DNA of 64,000 nt from contig NZ_JAPIVG010000007.1 in NCBI RefSeq assembly GCF_026240095.1, positions 62,001 through 126,000 of the forward strand. Direction: 5' to 3'. Position 1 is the first letter of the stretch, and every line of letters begins with the position of its first letter. This document shows positions 27,336-35,929 of this stretch, piece by piece. The notes under the pieces were generated by a model that saw only the letters and a list, made by a program, of their open reading frames with translations, had not been told where the DNA came from and searched no databases. Position numbers and translations under genes: made by a program. This DNA comes from Pedobacter sandarakinus (GTDB lineage Bacteria; Bacteroidota; Bacteroidia; Sphingobacteriales; Sphingobacteriaceae).

Positions 27336-27610
27336 TTAGCAAATGTTTTGCATCTCGGTTGAATTATAGGGGCAGAATTTTAGTTGGAAACCTGGGTAAT
27401 TAGATACATAGCTTGGATCGCTTAAGAGTGGGGTAAAAGTTATGTTTCCGGATTGTAAATCCAAATCTACTGAGCAACATACATAACAACCATCATTGTA
27501 TAAGACATAAACAAATCCCAATGCTTCTTTCTGCCCTATAGTTTTACTTTTTGAAGCAATAGATAATAAAACACAGAAAGCTAGGCAAATTGTAAAGACA
27601 CTTTTTTCAT
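27336..27610 (-). pseudogene. Frameshifted small secreted protein gene
   Basis: The frame ending at 27336 encodes a Cys-rich stretch (YVLYNDGCYVCCSVDLDL and QLKFCPYNSTEMQNIC) and, read upstream, a typical signal-peptide core (VFTICLAFCVLLSIAS). It has no start codon of its own before an in-frame stop. The only fitting start, ATG at 27608-27610, is followed by six A and is in another frame, which stops after nine codons. Reading seven A, or slipping back one base, restores MKK plus the signal core. So it is a gene with a one-base loss in a homopolymer, a slippage-dependent gene, or a sequencing error. Function unknown; probably exported and disulfide-bonded or metal-binding. Confidence 0.6.
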
Positions 27611-28049
27611 TTCTAACGATTTAAGTTCATAAATTTTAAATTTGGGATGAAAAAAATAGGATGAGTATCATAAAGATATATTTTTTAGTTAATAAATCAA
27701 AAACAATTTTTCTTCCTTAAACGTAGATAGCAGTATCTCTTTGGCCATTTAAACGGGATTGAAATGGTATACTTTTTTGAGGCAAGTTCTTTAATAACGC
27801 AATACCCGATCGCAAAAAAGATTTAATGGAAAGCCCGACTAACAGTAACAGTTACACTGCAATTGCTTTTCAAAAACTTGTTGCAGCTCATTTACAAAAA
27901 ATAGGTTGTGGTATTAAACCATAAATACCTTACTACAGTCAATACCATGTTTAAAATAAATTAAGTTATTTTTGAAAAAACTTAACATACATCAATAGCA
28001 ACCAATCTATCTTAAGTATATCTTTGCACCATAAATTAAAAAACTAAAA
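27611..28049. other. Divergent intergenic region upstream of the YceI gene
   Basis: About 440 very AT-rich bases. It contains the YceI promoter box (28019-28026) and presumably the promoter of the minus-strand small-protein cluster. A 32-codon open frame at 27826-27924 has no supporting features. No repeat or riboswitch was recognised. Confidence 0.5.
28019..28026 (+). promoter_or_regulatory. -7 promoter box TATCTTTG of the YceI-family gene
   Basis: A perfect TAnnTTTG match, 23 bases before the ATG. No TTTG at the usual -33 distance. Confidence 0.5.
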
Positions 28050-28634
28050 ATGAAATTAAAAATCTCTTCAATCTTTTTATTAGTTGCTGTTGTGGCATTA
28101 TCGGCCTTCACAACTATTAAACCTGTAAGTTATACAGTAGACGCAGCGAAATCTACTATTACTTGGATTGGTAAAAAAGTAACCGGTTCGCATAACGGAA
28201 CAATCAATTTACAATCAGGATCGTTAAATGTAGATGGTAAAAAAGTAACTGGTGGAACTTTTACAATCGACATGAATTCGATTAAAGATGCAGACGGTAG
28301 CGCTAAATTGGAAGGACACTTAAAGGCTGATGATTTCTTCGGTGTTGCTAAATTTCCAACTTCTACTTTCGTAATTACTAAAGTTGTAGGTGCTGGTGCT
28401 AATGTAACCGTTGCGGGTAATTTAACCATTAAAGGCATTACGAAACCATTATCTTTCCCTGCAACTGTAGCAGTTAATGCAGATGGAACTGTTTCTGCTC
28501 TAGCTGGTAAAATTACTGTAGACAGAACTAAATACGATATTCGTTACGGTTCTAAATCTTTTTTCGATAGCATTGGCGACAAAGCTATTGATGATAATTT
28601 CGAAATTGCCGTAAAATTAGTAGCTAAAAAATAA
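28050..28634 (+). CDS. YceI family protein
   Basis: A 194-residue exported lipocalin-like protein. The signal peptide is MKLKISSIFLLVAVVALSAF. The YceI domain follows: YTVDAAKSTITWIGKKVTGSHNGTI, then GTFTIDMNSIKDAD, HLKADDFFGVAKFPTSTFVIT, GNLTIKGITKPLSFPATV and KYDIRYGSKSFFDSIGDKAIDD. The family binds isoprenoid-like lipids in a beta-barrel pocket and is periplasmic. Function here is unknown. A strong terminator follows. Confidence 0.93.
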   Translation: MKLKISSIFLLVAVVALSAFTTIKPVSYTVDAAKSTITWIGKKVTGSHNGTINLQSGSLNVDGKKVTGGTFTIDMNSIKDADGSAKLEGHLKADDFFGVAKFPTSTFVITKVVGAGANVTVAGNLTIKGITKPLSFPATVAVNADGTVSALAGKITVDRTKYDIRYGSKSFFDSIGDKAIDDNFEIAVKLVAKK

Positions 28635-29083
28635 TTATTCCTGTCTCGGAAAGCACAAAGGCCTCGATGAAAATTGAGGCCTTTTTTAGTGCATAAGCTT
28701 ACTAAATCATCATTGCTAAAGCATATTCCAAAATAAATTTAAACTTAAAAGGATTTGGAAAGCAACTGCAATACAATTATTAACGCTTGCTCCCGCCATT
28801 TGCTGCAATCTTTTTGTAACATTCTGTAGTGCTAATCCAAAGTTTCTGTTTTCATTGGTTGCAAATGCTTCGTGCCTCAGCATTACCAACTATCTGGGTA
28901 ATTGCACACAAAAAGTATTTTCGCGGCTGTCGGGTTTATAAACTCACAAAACTGCACTACACAAAAGTTGCACGGTTGTTAAAAGAGAAAGGCCATCACC
29001 CATTTTCGTATATTTGAAAATGAAATTGATAAGGTCAGGCGTAGTTGCAGTTCAGCCTTTAGATAAGAACAGTCGAGCTGCGC
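28635..29083. other. Intergenic region between YceI and the MBL hydrolase
   Basis: After the YceI terminator (28657-28687) about 400 bases remain. A 62-codon open frame (28829-29017) is present but shows no family, signal or promoter. I see nothing else that I can support. Confidence 0.5.
28657..28687 (+). terminator. Terminator of the YceI-family gene
   Basis: AAAGGCCTC (28657-28665) pairs with GAGGCCTTT (28676-28684), closing on a GAAA tetraloop through three further pairs (one wobble). TTTTTT follows. Confidence 0.88.
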
Positions 29084-29848
29084 TTATCGAATCTTGAATC
29101 CGCCCTCGGTTTCATCAACAAAGCCGGTAGCTTGGTCTTTACTATGATAAAACAAGCATTCCCAGTTTTCATCAGCGGCTCTTTTTCCAAATGCTTTCCG
29201 TAATTCCATTGCTTTACGCCCATCGAAATCATATTTAGCAATGAAATTTTTTATCAGTTCGCTGGGTTCTGGTAAAACATCCCCGCCAAAAAACACTTTT
29301 TGGTTACCCTCAGTTAAGAGGAATACCTGGTGGTTTGGGCAATGCGCTCCAGTAAATTCAAAGGCAATTTCCGGGCTGATGTTGCCATCACCTTCAACAA
29401 ATTGAAGATCTGCATTACGCTGCAAAAACTCAAAAATATCGGTATGGTAAGAACTTGAAGTGCTACTAAAAGCAGTCTCCCACTCACCACGGTTAATGAT
29501 GTATGCTGCATCTGGGAAACTGAGTTCGGTTTTATCGCCAAGTTTATGGATCATCCCACCGGAGTGATCGTAGTGCAAGTGCGACATCAAAACCTTCGTA
29601 ACATCAGTAGGGTCGAAACCCGCATTGCGAATGTTTTTGTGCAAAATAAGTTCACCATGATCATCGCTAAAGCCCAAACCAGTATCAAAAAGCACCAAAT
29701 CATTATTTAATTCAACCAAAAAAGGTTGCACATTTATAAAAAGAGATGCAGGTCTGTCTTTGTAGCTATGAATAGCAGCATCAAACGGAACAAATTTTTT
29801 CGTTGCATCAACAGAATAAGTTCCTTCAAATAGGGTATGAACTTGCAA
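29084..29848 (-). CDS. MBL-fold metallo-hydrolase
   Basis: A 254-residue metallo-beta-lactamase-fold hydrolase with metal motif HLHYDHSGG (H90, H92, D94, H95), the third His in FTGAHCPNHQVFLL (FTGAH), and Asp in VFFGGDVLPEP. Layout resembles AHL-lactonase/PNGM-type family members with DTGLGFSDDHGELILHKNI. No signal peptide, so cytoplasmic. The substrate cannot be told; quorum-quenching lactonases, sulfur dioxygenases and others share this fold. Divergent from recJ with 53 bases between. Confidence 0.88.
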   Translation of the reverse strand: MQVHTLFEGTYSVDATKKFVPFDAAIHSYKDRPASLFINVQPFLVELNNDLVLFDTGLGFSDDHGELILHKNIRNAGFDPTDVTKVLMSHLHYDHSGGMIHKLGDKTELSFPDAAYIINRGEWETAFSSTSSSYHTDIFEFLQRNADLQFVEGDGNISPEIAFEFTGAHCPNHQVFLLTEGNQKVFFGGDVLPEPSELIKNFIAKYDFDGRKAMELRKAFGKRAADENWECLFYHSKDQATGFVDETEGGFKIR

Positions 29849-29901
29849 GGTAATGGAGATTTAAATTAAAAAAGTATATTTACTGTTCGGAAACAAATAT
29901 A

Positions 29902-31602
29902 ATGGAAAAAAGATGGGTGCTGACATCAAATTGTAATGATGACACGGTAAAGAACATAGCAGAACAACTCAACATAGATCAATCACTGGCGCAGATTTTA
30001 GTACAGCGCAACATTTGCAATTTCGATCAAGCGAAACATTTTTTCAGGCCAGAAATTGCTCATCTTCACGATCCTTTTTTAATGAAAGATATGGATCTGG
30101 CCATTGAAAGAATTGAAACTGCCCTCGCTAATCATGAAAAGATATTAATTTACGGCGATTACGATGTAGATGGTACCACTTCGGTAGCCCTTGCTTACAG
30201 CTTTTTTGCTCAACTTACAACAAGTATAGAATATTACATTCCAGATCGCTATTTAGAGGGTTACGGAATTTCTACAACCGGTATTGATTATGCAAAACAA
30301 AATGGCTTTTCGCTCATTATTGCCTTAGATTGCGGTATAAAATCAATTGATAAGGTAGATTACGCAAATGAGTTAGGCATAGACTTTATTATATGCGATC
30401 ACCATTTACCCGGTGATGATCTTCCGGCTGCGGTAGCAGTGCTCGATCCGAAAAGAGATGATTGTGGCTATCCTTTTAAAGAACTTGCTGGCTGTGGGAT
30501 TGGCTTTAAATTGGCACAAGCTTATGCCCAGAAACACCATTTAAAGCCAGAAACATATTTGCAATACCTCGATTTGGTAATGGTAAGCATTGCGGCAGAT
30601 ATCGTGCCTGTTGTTGGCGAGAACCGTATTCTTGCTTATTATGGACTAAGAAAACTAAACTCCAATCCTTGCGAGGGCCTCCGTGCTTTAATGGAAGTGT
30701 CGGGAAAGACCGAAAATTATACCATTACAGACGTAGTTTTCACGCTTGGGCCGCGTATTAATGCGGCGGGTAGGATAGACCATGCCAAGCATGCGGTAGC
30801 CATGTTGCTATGCCAGGTTGATAGCAACTCTTTGGAGCAAAGTGAAATGATAAACCTTAAGAATACCGAGCGTAAAACATACGATCAAGATATCACCAGG
30901 GAGGCATTAGCCTTGATCGGAGATAGCGAGGTACTCATCAATAGGAAAACAACAGTTGTATTTAACGAGAATTGGCATAAGGGGGTTATCGGAATTGTAG
31001 CCTCCAGGTTAACAGAGAAATATTATCGTCCAACCATTGTTCTAACTAAGTCCAACGGCCATGTAGCCGGTTCTTGTCGCTCTGTTATCGGTTTCGATTT
31101 ATATGAGGCTTTGAGTGGCTGTGCAAATCTGCTCGATCAATATGGCGGGCATAAATTTGCTGCTGGTTTGACCATGCAAGAACAAAATGTAACTGCATTT
31201 GCAGATAAATTCGAGGAAATCGTATCAGCATCAATTACAGAAGAGCAACTTACGCCCATGATTAAAATTGATGCAGAAATTGATCTGTCGCAAATTGATG
31301 GGAAATTTTATCGCGTATTGGCACAAATGGGTCCATTTGGTCCGGAAAATATGGCGCCGGTTTTTGTAAGCCACAATGTTTATCTCGATCGGGCGGCAAT
31401 GGCTGTTGGTGCAAATCACTTAAAAATTAATGTAAAACAACAAAATTCCCCTACTTTTGAAGGCATAGCATTTGGCCTGGCAGAATTTCAAAATATTTTA
31501 CAACCAAAAGTTCCATTTTCTGTTTGTTATACGTTAGAGGAAAATGTTTGGAGAGAAAAAAGGCGTCTCCAGTTAAATATAAAAGGAATAAAAGTAAATT
31601 AA
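29902..31602 (+). CDS. recJ: Single-stranded-DNA-specific exonuclease RecJ
   Basis: RecJ degrades single-stranded DNA 5'-3' in RecFOR recombination and base-excision or mismatch repair. The 566-residue protein has the DHH phosphoesterase motifs YGDYDVDGTTS (86-94) and CDHHLPGDD (D166-H167-H168), then GPRINAAGRIDHA. A DHHA1 domain follows (VAGSCRSVIGFDLYEALSG, QYGGHKFAAGLTM) and an OB-fold C-terminus (FGPENMAPVF). Length and order are normal. A weak -7-like box TATATTTA is at 29875-29882. Confidence 0.97.
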   Translation: MEKRWVLTSNCNDDTVKNIAEQLNIDQSLAQILVQRNICNFDQAKHFFRPEIAHLHDPFLMKDMDLAIERIETALANHEKILIYGDYDVDGTTSVALAYSFFAQLTTSIEYYIPDRYLEGYGISTTGIDYAKQNGFSLIIALDCGIKSIDKVDYANELGIDFIICDHHLPGDDLPAAVAVLDPKRDDCGYPFKELAGCGIGFKLAQAYAQKHHLKPETYLQYLDLVMVSIAADIVPVVGENRILAYYGLRKLNSNPCEGLRALMEVSGKTENYTITDVVFTLGPRINAAGRIDHAKHAVAMLLCQVDSNSLEQSEMINLKNTERKTYDQDITREALALIGDSEVLINRKTTVVFNENWHKGVIGIVASRLTEKYYRPTIVLTKSNGHVAGSCRSVIGFDLYEALSGCANLLDQYGGHKFAAGLTMQEQNVTAFADKFEEIVSASITEEQLTPMIKIDAEIDLSQIDGKFYRVLAQMGPFGPENMAPVFVSHNVYLDRAAMAVGANHLKINVKQQNSPTFEGIAFGLAEFQNILQPKVPFSVCYTLEENVWREKRRLQLNIKGIKVN

Positions 31603-31718
31603 CTGGCGTAAGCATGCCACATACTTTTTATCTTTTAAACATAAGATGCAAGTACGAAAGCCGCTTATCCGCTAATAATACTGATCGAAATGCTAGGTCA
31701 AGAAAATAAATAACACGA

Positions 31719-32459
31719 ATGATATTAAGGGCCGAAAATCTGGTTAAAAAATATAAGCAACGTACGGTTGTGAATGATGTCTCTTTCAGTGTAAGTCAGG
31801 GAGAAATTGTAGGACTTTTGGGGCCGAATGGAGCAGGTAAAACTACTTCGTTTTATATGATTGTTGGGCTAATAAAACCCAATGAAGGTCGTATTTTCTT
31901 GGAAGGGGAAGATATTACTGAAGACGCCATGTATCGCAGGGCCCAAAAGGGTATCGGTTACTTGGCACAAGAAGCTTCGGTTTTTAGAAAACTAACTGTA
32001 GAAGATAACATTCTTGCCATCTTAGAAATGAGCCAGCTGAGTAAAGCGGAGCAAAAAGATAAGCTAGAAGAACTTATTAACGAGTTTAGCTTAAACAAGG
32101 TGCGCAAAAACCGTGGCGATCTACTCTCTGGTGGCGAAAGGCGTAGAACAGAGATTGCTCGTGCTTTGGCGGCAAACCCTAATTTTATTTTATTGGATGA
32201 GCCTTTTGCAGGGGTCGACCCAATTGCAGTAGAAGAAATTCAAAGCATTGTAGCAAAACTAAAGCATAAAAATATCGGCATTTTAATAACCGACCATAAC
32301 GTACAAGAAACGCTTTCCATTACCGATCGGGCTTATTTGCTTTTTGAAGGAAAGATCTTAGAACAAGGTGAACCAGAAGTGTTAGCAGAGAATGAAATGG
32401 TAAGAAAAGTTTACCTGGGTGCTAATTTTGTACTAAAACGTAAGAAGTTTGATATTTAA
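31719..32459 (+). CDS. lptB: LPS export ABC transporter ATP-binding protein
   Basis: LptB powers extraction of lipopolysaccharide by LptFG toward the outer membrane. The 246-residue ATPase has Walker [10 protein letters not shown] (35-43), the Q loop in [13 protein letters not shown] (the VFR/RKL wording is typical of LptB), signature [15 protein letters not shown] (136-150) and Walker [14 protein letters not shown]. Other lpt genes are not adjacent. The following gene (GH3 protein) is 114 bases downstream on the same strand. Confidence 0.95.
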   Translation: MILRAENLVKKYKQRTVVNDVSFSVSQGEIVGLLGPNGAGKTTSFYMIVGLIKPNEGRIFLEGEDITEDAMYRRAQKGIGYLAQEASVFRKLTVEDNILAILEMSQLSKAEQKDKLEELINEFSLNKVRKNRGDLLSGGERRRTEIARALAANPNFILLDEPFAGVDPIAVEEIQSIVAKLKHKNIGILITDHNVQETLSITDRAYLLFEGKILEQGEPEVLAENEMVRKVYLGANFVLKRKKFDI

Positions 32460-32573
32460 TATTACCCACGATTTGGGAGGACTGGTTGCAAGTGAACGGT
32501 GGCTGCCAACTTGGTTGAAATTAGCCGCTGCAGAAGATACAAACATCCTAATAATCTGTGGCAAAAAATAATT

Positions 32574-34097
32574 ATGGCATTTGTAAATTCAATTTTTACG
32601 TGGTTAATGAAAAAGCGGATTCATCAGATCGAGCTTTTTATGAAGTACCCCTATGATGTACAAGCAGAATGGTTCCATAATTTAATAGATAGTGCAGCAC
32701 ATACAGAATGGGGAAAAAAGTATGATTACAAAACCATCCTCACGCCCAAGCAATATCAAAAGCGGGTGCCCATTCAAAATTACGATACCTTAAAGCCTTA
32801 TATCGAAAGGATGCTGGCGGGTGAGCAAAATATCCTTTGGCCATCAGATATCAAATGGTTTGCAAAATCATCCGGAACTACCAGCGATAGAAGTAAGTTT
32901 ATTCCAGTATCTGAAGAAAGTTTAACAGAATGCCATTTCAAAGGTGGTAAAGATATGCTTTCCATCTACTGCAACAACCGCCCAAATAACCAAATGTTTA
33001 CAGGTAAGGGTTTAGTATTAGGGGGCAGTCATCAGGTAAATCAATTAAACGAAGATTGTTTTTACGGAGATTTATCAGCTGTGCTGATTAAAAATCTTCC
33101 GATTTGGGCCGAGTATTACCGAACGCCAGACATGTCTATTGCCCTCATGGACAATTATGAGGTGAAAATGGATCGAATGGCAGAGGCTACGGTTAACGAA
33201 AATGTAACCAGTATTTCTGGTGTTCCTACCTGGACCATTGTATTGGCTAAGAAGGTTTTAGCCCTTACAGGAAAACAAAATCTGTTGGAGGTTTGGCCCA
33301 ACCTTGAAGTATATATTCATGGCGCAGTAAATTTTGGCCCTTACCGCGAACAGTTTAAGCAACTCATCCCATCTACAGAGATGTATTATCTCGAAACGTA
33401 CAACGCTTCTGAAGGGTTTTTTGGTATTCAAGATCAAGACAATTCAGATGAAATGCTGTTGATGTTAGATTATGGTATTTTCTATGAATTTATCCCCATG
33501 GAAAATATTGGCGAAGATAACCCAAAGGCTTTGTTGTTAGGGGAGGTAGAATTGAATAAAAATTATGCCATCGTAATCTCTACTAATGGAGGCCTCTGGA
33601 GATATATGATTGGCGATACCATTCATTTCACATCATTATCTCCGTACCGAATCAAGATTACTGGCAGAACCAAGCATTTTATTAATGCTTTTGGCGAAGA
33701 GGTGATCATCGATAATGCAGAACAGGCGCTCGCAAAGGCTTGTCAGCAAACTGGCGCAGAAATTAAAGACTATACTGCAGGTCCGATTTATTTTAAAGGT
33801 GAACAAGCCGGCGGACATGAATGGATTATAGAGTTCGATAAGCAACCAGGTGATTTTGAGAAATTTGTCGACATAATGGACCAAACATTACGAGAGGTGA
33901 ATTCTGATTATGATGCAAAGCGGTTTAAGGACATGGCACTTTGCAGGCCCAAAGTACACAACGCACCAGAAGATACTTTTTATAACTGGCTTAAAGCAAA
34001 GAATAAACTTGGCGGGCAACATAAGGTGCCGCGTTTAGCCAATGAGCGAAAATATGTAGATGATATTCTGGAGATGTTGAGAACAGCCAATTCGTAA
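32574..34097 (+). CDS. GH3 auxin-responsive promoter family protein
   Basis: A 507-residue adenylate-forming enzyme of the GH3 superfamily, known in plants as acyl-acid amido synthetases (for example jasmonate or auxin conjugation). The nucleotide-binding motifs are visible: WFAKSSGTTSDRSKFIPVS (motif 1), YNASEGFFGIQD (motif 2) and LWRYMIGDTIHFTS (motif 3), then KITGRTKHFINAFGEE. Bacterial members are common in Bacteroidota but lack an assigned substrate. I start at ATG 32574 (MAFVNSIFTW), because upstream residues of the longer frame are not conserved. Its position downstream of lptB may be coincidental. Confidence 0.9.
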   Translation: MAFVNSIFTWLMKKRIHQIELFMKYPYDVQAEWFHNLIDSAAHTEWGKKYDYKTILTPKQYQKRVPIQNYDTLKPYIERMLAGEQNILWPSDIKWFAKSSGTTSDRSKFIPVSEESLTECHFKGGKDMLSIYCNNRPNNQMFTGKGLVLGGSHQVNQLNEDCFYGDLSAVLIKNLPIWAEYYRTPDMSIALMDNYEVKMDRMAEATVNENVTSISGVPTWTIVLAKKVLALTGKQNLLEVWPNLEVYIHGAVNFGPYREQFKQLIPSTEMYYLETYNASEGFFGIQDQDNSDEMLLMLDYGIFYEFIPMENIGEDNPKALLLGEVELNKNYAIVISTNGGLWRYMIGDTIHFTSLSPYRIKITGRTKHFINAFGEEVIIDNAEQALAKACQQTGAEIKDYTAGPIYFKGEQAGGHEWIIEFDKQPGDFEKFVDIMDQTLREVNSDYDAKRFKDMALCRPKVHNAPEDTFYNWLKAKNKLGGQHKVPRLANERKYVDDILEMLRTANS

Positions 34098-34136
34098 TAC
34101 CCCTTATTCTGGCCGATAATTTGTAAAGCAATAACC

Positions 34137-34559
34137 ATGAAATTGAGCAGGCAAGAGATTTTAGATTTTTTTAGGAAATCGGAAAACAGGGCAACAGTAT
34201 TGTTAAAAGACAAGAAGAAAGCAAATAGTGCCATCAAGGAAGCACTAGGCAAAGCGGTTTCCAACCGTGGAGACCTCGATGGAATATGGAACAAAATGCA
34301 AGTCCTGTTCTCTATCGCAAAAGACTACATTAATGGAGAGTATACTGAGATTCCAAAAAGATCAATTGTGGCTATACTTGGTGGGTTGTTGTATTTTCTT
34401 TCGCCTATAGATGTGGTGCCAGATTTTATCCCATTATTAGGCTTTGTTGATGATATTTTTGTGCTTAACTTGGTATATAAACAAGTTTTAAAAGACCTGG
34501 AAAAATACAACGCCTGGAAAGCCAGTAAAATGATTACTCTAAATGGGACAACAAGTTAA
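34137..34559 (+). CDS. YkvA family protein (DUF1232)
   Basis: A 140-residue protein whose C-terminal half is the DUF1232 module: IVAILGGLLYFLSPIDVVPDFIPLLGFVDDIFVL, a short hydrophobic hairpin with the invariant SPIDxxPDxIP-type motif. The N-terminal half is charged and helical. Function unknown; membrane-associated. The next gene (DUF2752) starts 17 bases before its stop in another frame, so the two are translationally coupled. Confidence 0.92.
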   Translation: MKLSRQEILDFFRKSENRATVLLKDKKKANSAIKEALGKAVSNRGDLDGIWNKMQVLFSIAKDYINGEYTEIPKRSIVAILGGLLYFLSPIDVVPDFIPLLGFVDDIFVLNLVYKQVLKDLEKYNAWKASKMITLNGTTS

Positions 34560-34863
34560 CTTATTAGATTGGCTTAGTGATCACCTTTTGGCCTGCCCGC
34601 TAAAGGCAAATTTTGGTATAGATTGCCCGGGATGTGGGTTCCAACGCTCGGTAATTTCTATCTTTAGAGGTGAGTTTTTCACTTCAGTTAAACTCTACCC
34701 GGCAACATTTCCGCTAATTTTTATTGGTCTGTTTTTGCTTTTGCACCTAAAATATAATTTCAATTTTGGTGCGAGTTTGATTAAAATAATGGCAATTCTT
34801 ATTGCCGTAATTATTTTAATCAATTACATTTACAAGATATACAACCATCAACTAACAGCTTAA
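34543..34863 (+). CDS. DUF2752 domain-containing membrane protein
   Basis: A 106-residue protein with the DUF2752 hallmark CPGCGFQRSVISIFRGEF (CPxCGxxR) near residue 28, followed by two hydrophobic helices (TFPLIFIGLFLLLHL and IKIMAILIAVIILINYI). The CxxC pair may bind metal or form a disulfide; function unknown. Overlaps the YkvA-family gene and lies 5 bases before the next membrane protein gene, so the three form an operon. Confidence 0.9.
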   Translation: MGQQVNLLDWLSDHLLACPLKANFGIDCPGCGFQRSVISIFRGEFFTSVKLYPATFPLIFIGLFLLLHLKYNFNFGASLIKIMAILIAVIILINYIYKIYNHQLTA

Positions 34864-34868
34864 CATAT

Positions 34869-35342
34869 ATGGAAACGGAAAATTCTCAAGACAATTCAGC
34901 CCAACAACATTCAGATCAACCTACGCCGTTGCAAAACCAAGGCGGTTCATTTACAAATAGCACAACAGGTACGCCGCCGCCATTTCAGCAGCAACCACCT
35001 TTTGGTCAGTTCGGCGGGGGTTTCGGACAGCAAAATCTTCCTAACGCCGTTGTGGCATTAGTTCTCGGGATTCTGGCTATTCCATCGTGCTGTTTCTATG
35101 GCATATTTGGTTTAATCTTTGGCATAATTGCGTGGGTACTTGGCGCTGGTGACGTGAGAAGATATCACCAAAATCCTGGAGTTTACACCGAATCTTCCTA
35201 TAAGAACGCAAAGGCAGGCAAAATTTGCGGTATGGTGGCTACCATTTTAAGTGCACTTACTATCATTTTTGTAGTGCTAGCCATTGTTGGTGCCATATCA
35301 AATCCAGATATCTATGATCGCATTATCAGAGATATGAAATAA
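34869..35342 (+). CDS. CCC-motif/DUF4190-like small membrane protein
   Basis: A 157-residue protein with a disordered Gln/Pro/Gly-rich N-terminus (about 1-55), then two transmembrane helices (AVVALVLGILAIPSCCFYGIFG and ILSALTIIFVVLAIVGAI). The helix pair with LGxLAI...CC.YGIFGLIFGIIAWVLG resembles the CCC-motif membrane proteins of Bacteroidota, often encoded next to DUF2752 genes; here the motif is SCCF. Loop residues NPGVYTESSYKNAKAGKICG are typical. Function unknown. Last gene of the 34137-35342 operon, followed by a hairpin terminator. Confidence 0.78.
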   Translation: METENSQDNSAQQHSDQPTPLQNQGGSFTNSTTGTPPPFQQQPPFGQFGGGFGQQNLPNAVVALVLGILAIPSCCFYGIFGLIFGIIAWVLGAGDVRRYHQNPGVYTESSYKNAKAGKICGMVATILSALTIIFVVLAIVGAISNPDIYDRIIRDMK

Positions 35343-35374
35343 TTCACCTAACATTATTTTACCTTAAAAATATA

Positions 35375-35403
35375 AATCGGATGGTGAACGCCATCCGATT
35401 TTG
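35375..35403 (+). terminator. Terminator of the YkvA/DUF2752 operon
   Basis: A perfect 10-bp stem, AATCGGATGG (35375-35384) and CCATCCGATT (35391-35400), with a 6-base loop, then a short T-rich tail. Confidence 0.75.
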
Positions 35404-35404
35404 T

Positions 35405-35412
35405 TATTTTTG
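35405..35412 (+). promoter_or_regulatory. -7 promoter box TATTTTTG
   Basis: A perfect TAnnTTTG match just after the upstream terminator, 33 bases before the bacilliredoxin ATG. No -33 TTTG at 19-base spacing. Confidence 0.5.
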
Positions 35413-35445
35413 TAGGATTAAAATTGTAAATAAAAACTAACGATA

Positions 35446-35856
35446 ATGTATCCAGAATATTTAGTAGAACCAATGCGTAAGGAATTAACTAACGTAGGTT
35501 TTGAAGAATTAAAAAATGCCGAAGACGTAGATCAGGCGATTAAAGGTGAAGGAACGGTATTGGTTGTGGTAAACTCTGTTTGTGGTTGTGCGGCAGCCAA
35601 TGCACGCCCGGCAGCAAGAGCAGCAGCAGCACACGAGAAACACCCTAACAAATTGGTAACTGTTTTCGCAGGAATGGAAAAAGAGGCGGTTGATAAGGCA
35701 AGAAGTTATATGATGCCTTTTCCTCCATCATCTCCAGCTATGGCTTTATTTAAAGATGGTAAATTGGTTCACATGATCGAACGCCACCAAATTGAAGGCC
35801 GACCAGCACAGATGATTGCTGATAACCTGATTGGTGCTTTTGAGCAATATTGCTAA
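35446..35856 (+). CDS. BrxA/BrxB-family bacilliredoxin
   Basis: A 136-residue thioredoxin-fold protein of the YphP/YqiW (DUF1094) family. The CGC active site is in NSVCGCAAANARPAA (C46, C48). The C-terminal half contains PFPPSSPAMALFKDGKLVHMIERHQIEGR, a family signature. These proteins remove bacillithiol from S-bacillithiolated proteins. With the YtxJ-type protein at 9.8 kb it suggests the organism makes bacillithiol; biosynthesis genes (bshA/B/C) are not in this window. Own promoter box, convergent with cdaA. Confidence 0.94.
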   Translation: MYPEYLVEPMRKELTNVGFEELKNAEDVDQAIKGEGTVLVVVNSVCGCAAANARPAARAAAAHEKHPNKLVTVFAGMEKEAVDKARSYMMPFPPSSPAMALFKDGKLVHMIERHQIEGRPAQMIADNLIGAFEQYC

Positions 35857-35875
35857 TTGAAGCCAAATTTTAATA

Positions 35876-35912
35876 GATTACATTGGCTTATTCGCCATTA
35901 GCCAGTGTAATC
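35876..35912. terminator. Bidirectional terminator between bacilliredoxin and cdaA
   Basis: GATTACATTGGCT (35876-35888) and AGCCAGTGTAATC (35900-35912) form a 13-bp stem with one T-G wobble and an 11-base loop, followed by ATTTTG. It sits between convergent genes. Confidence 0.72.
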
Positions 35913-35929
35913 ATTTTGAATGATGAGCA

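Noticed and set aside
27826..27924. 32-codon plus-strand open frame
   Set aside because: No promoter box close by, no signal peptide and no recognisable pattern; chance frame in AT-rich DNA is as likely.
28829..29017. 62-codon open frame between YceI and MBL genes
   Set aside because: No promoter, no family and unlike neighbouring genes in composition; not supported.
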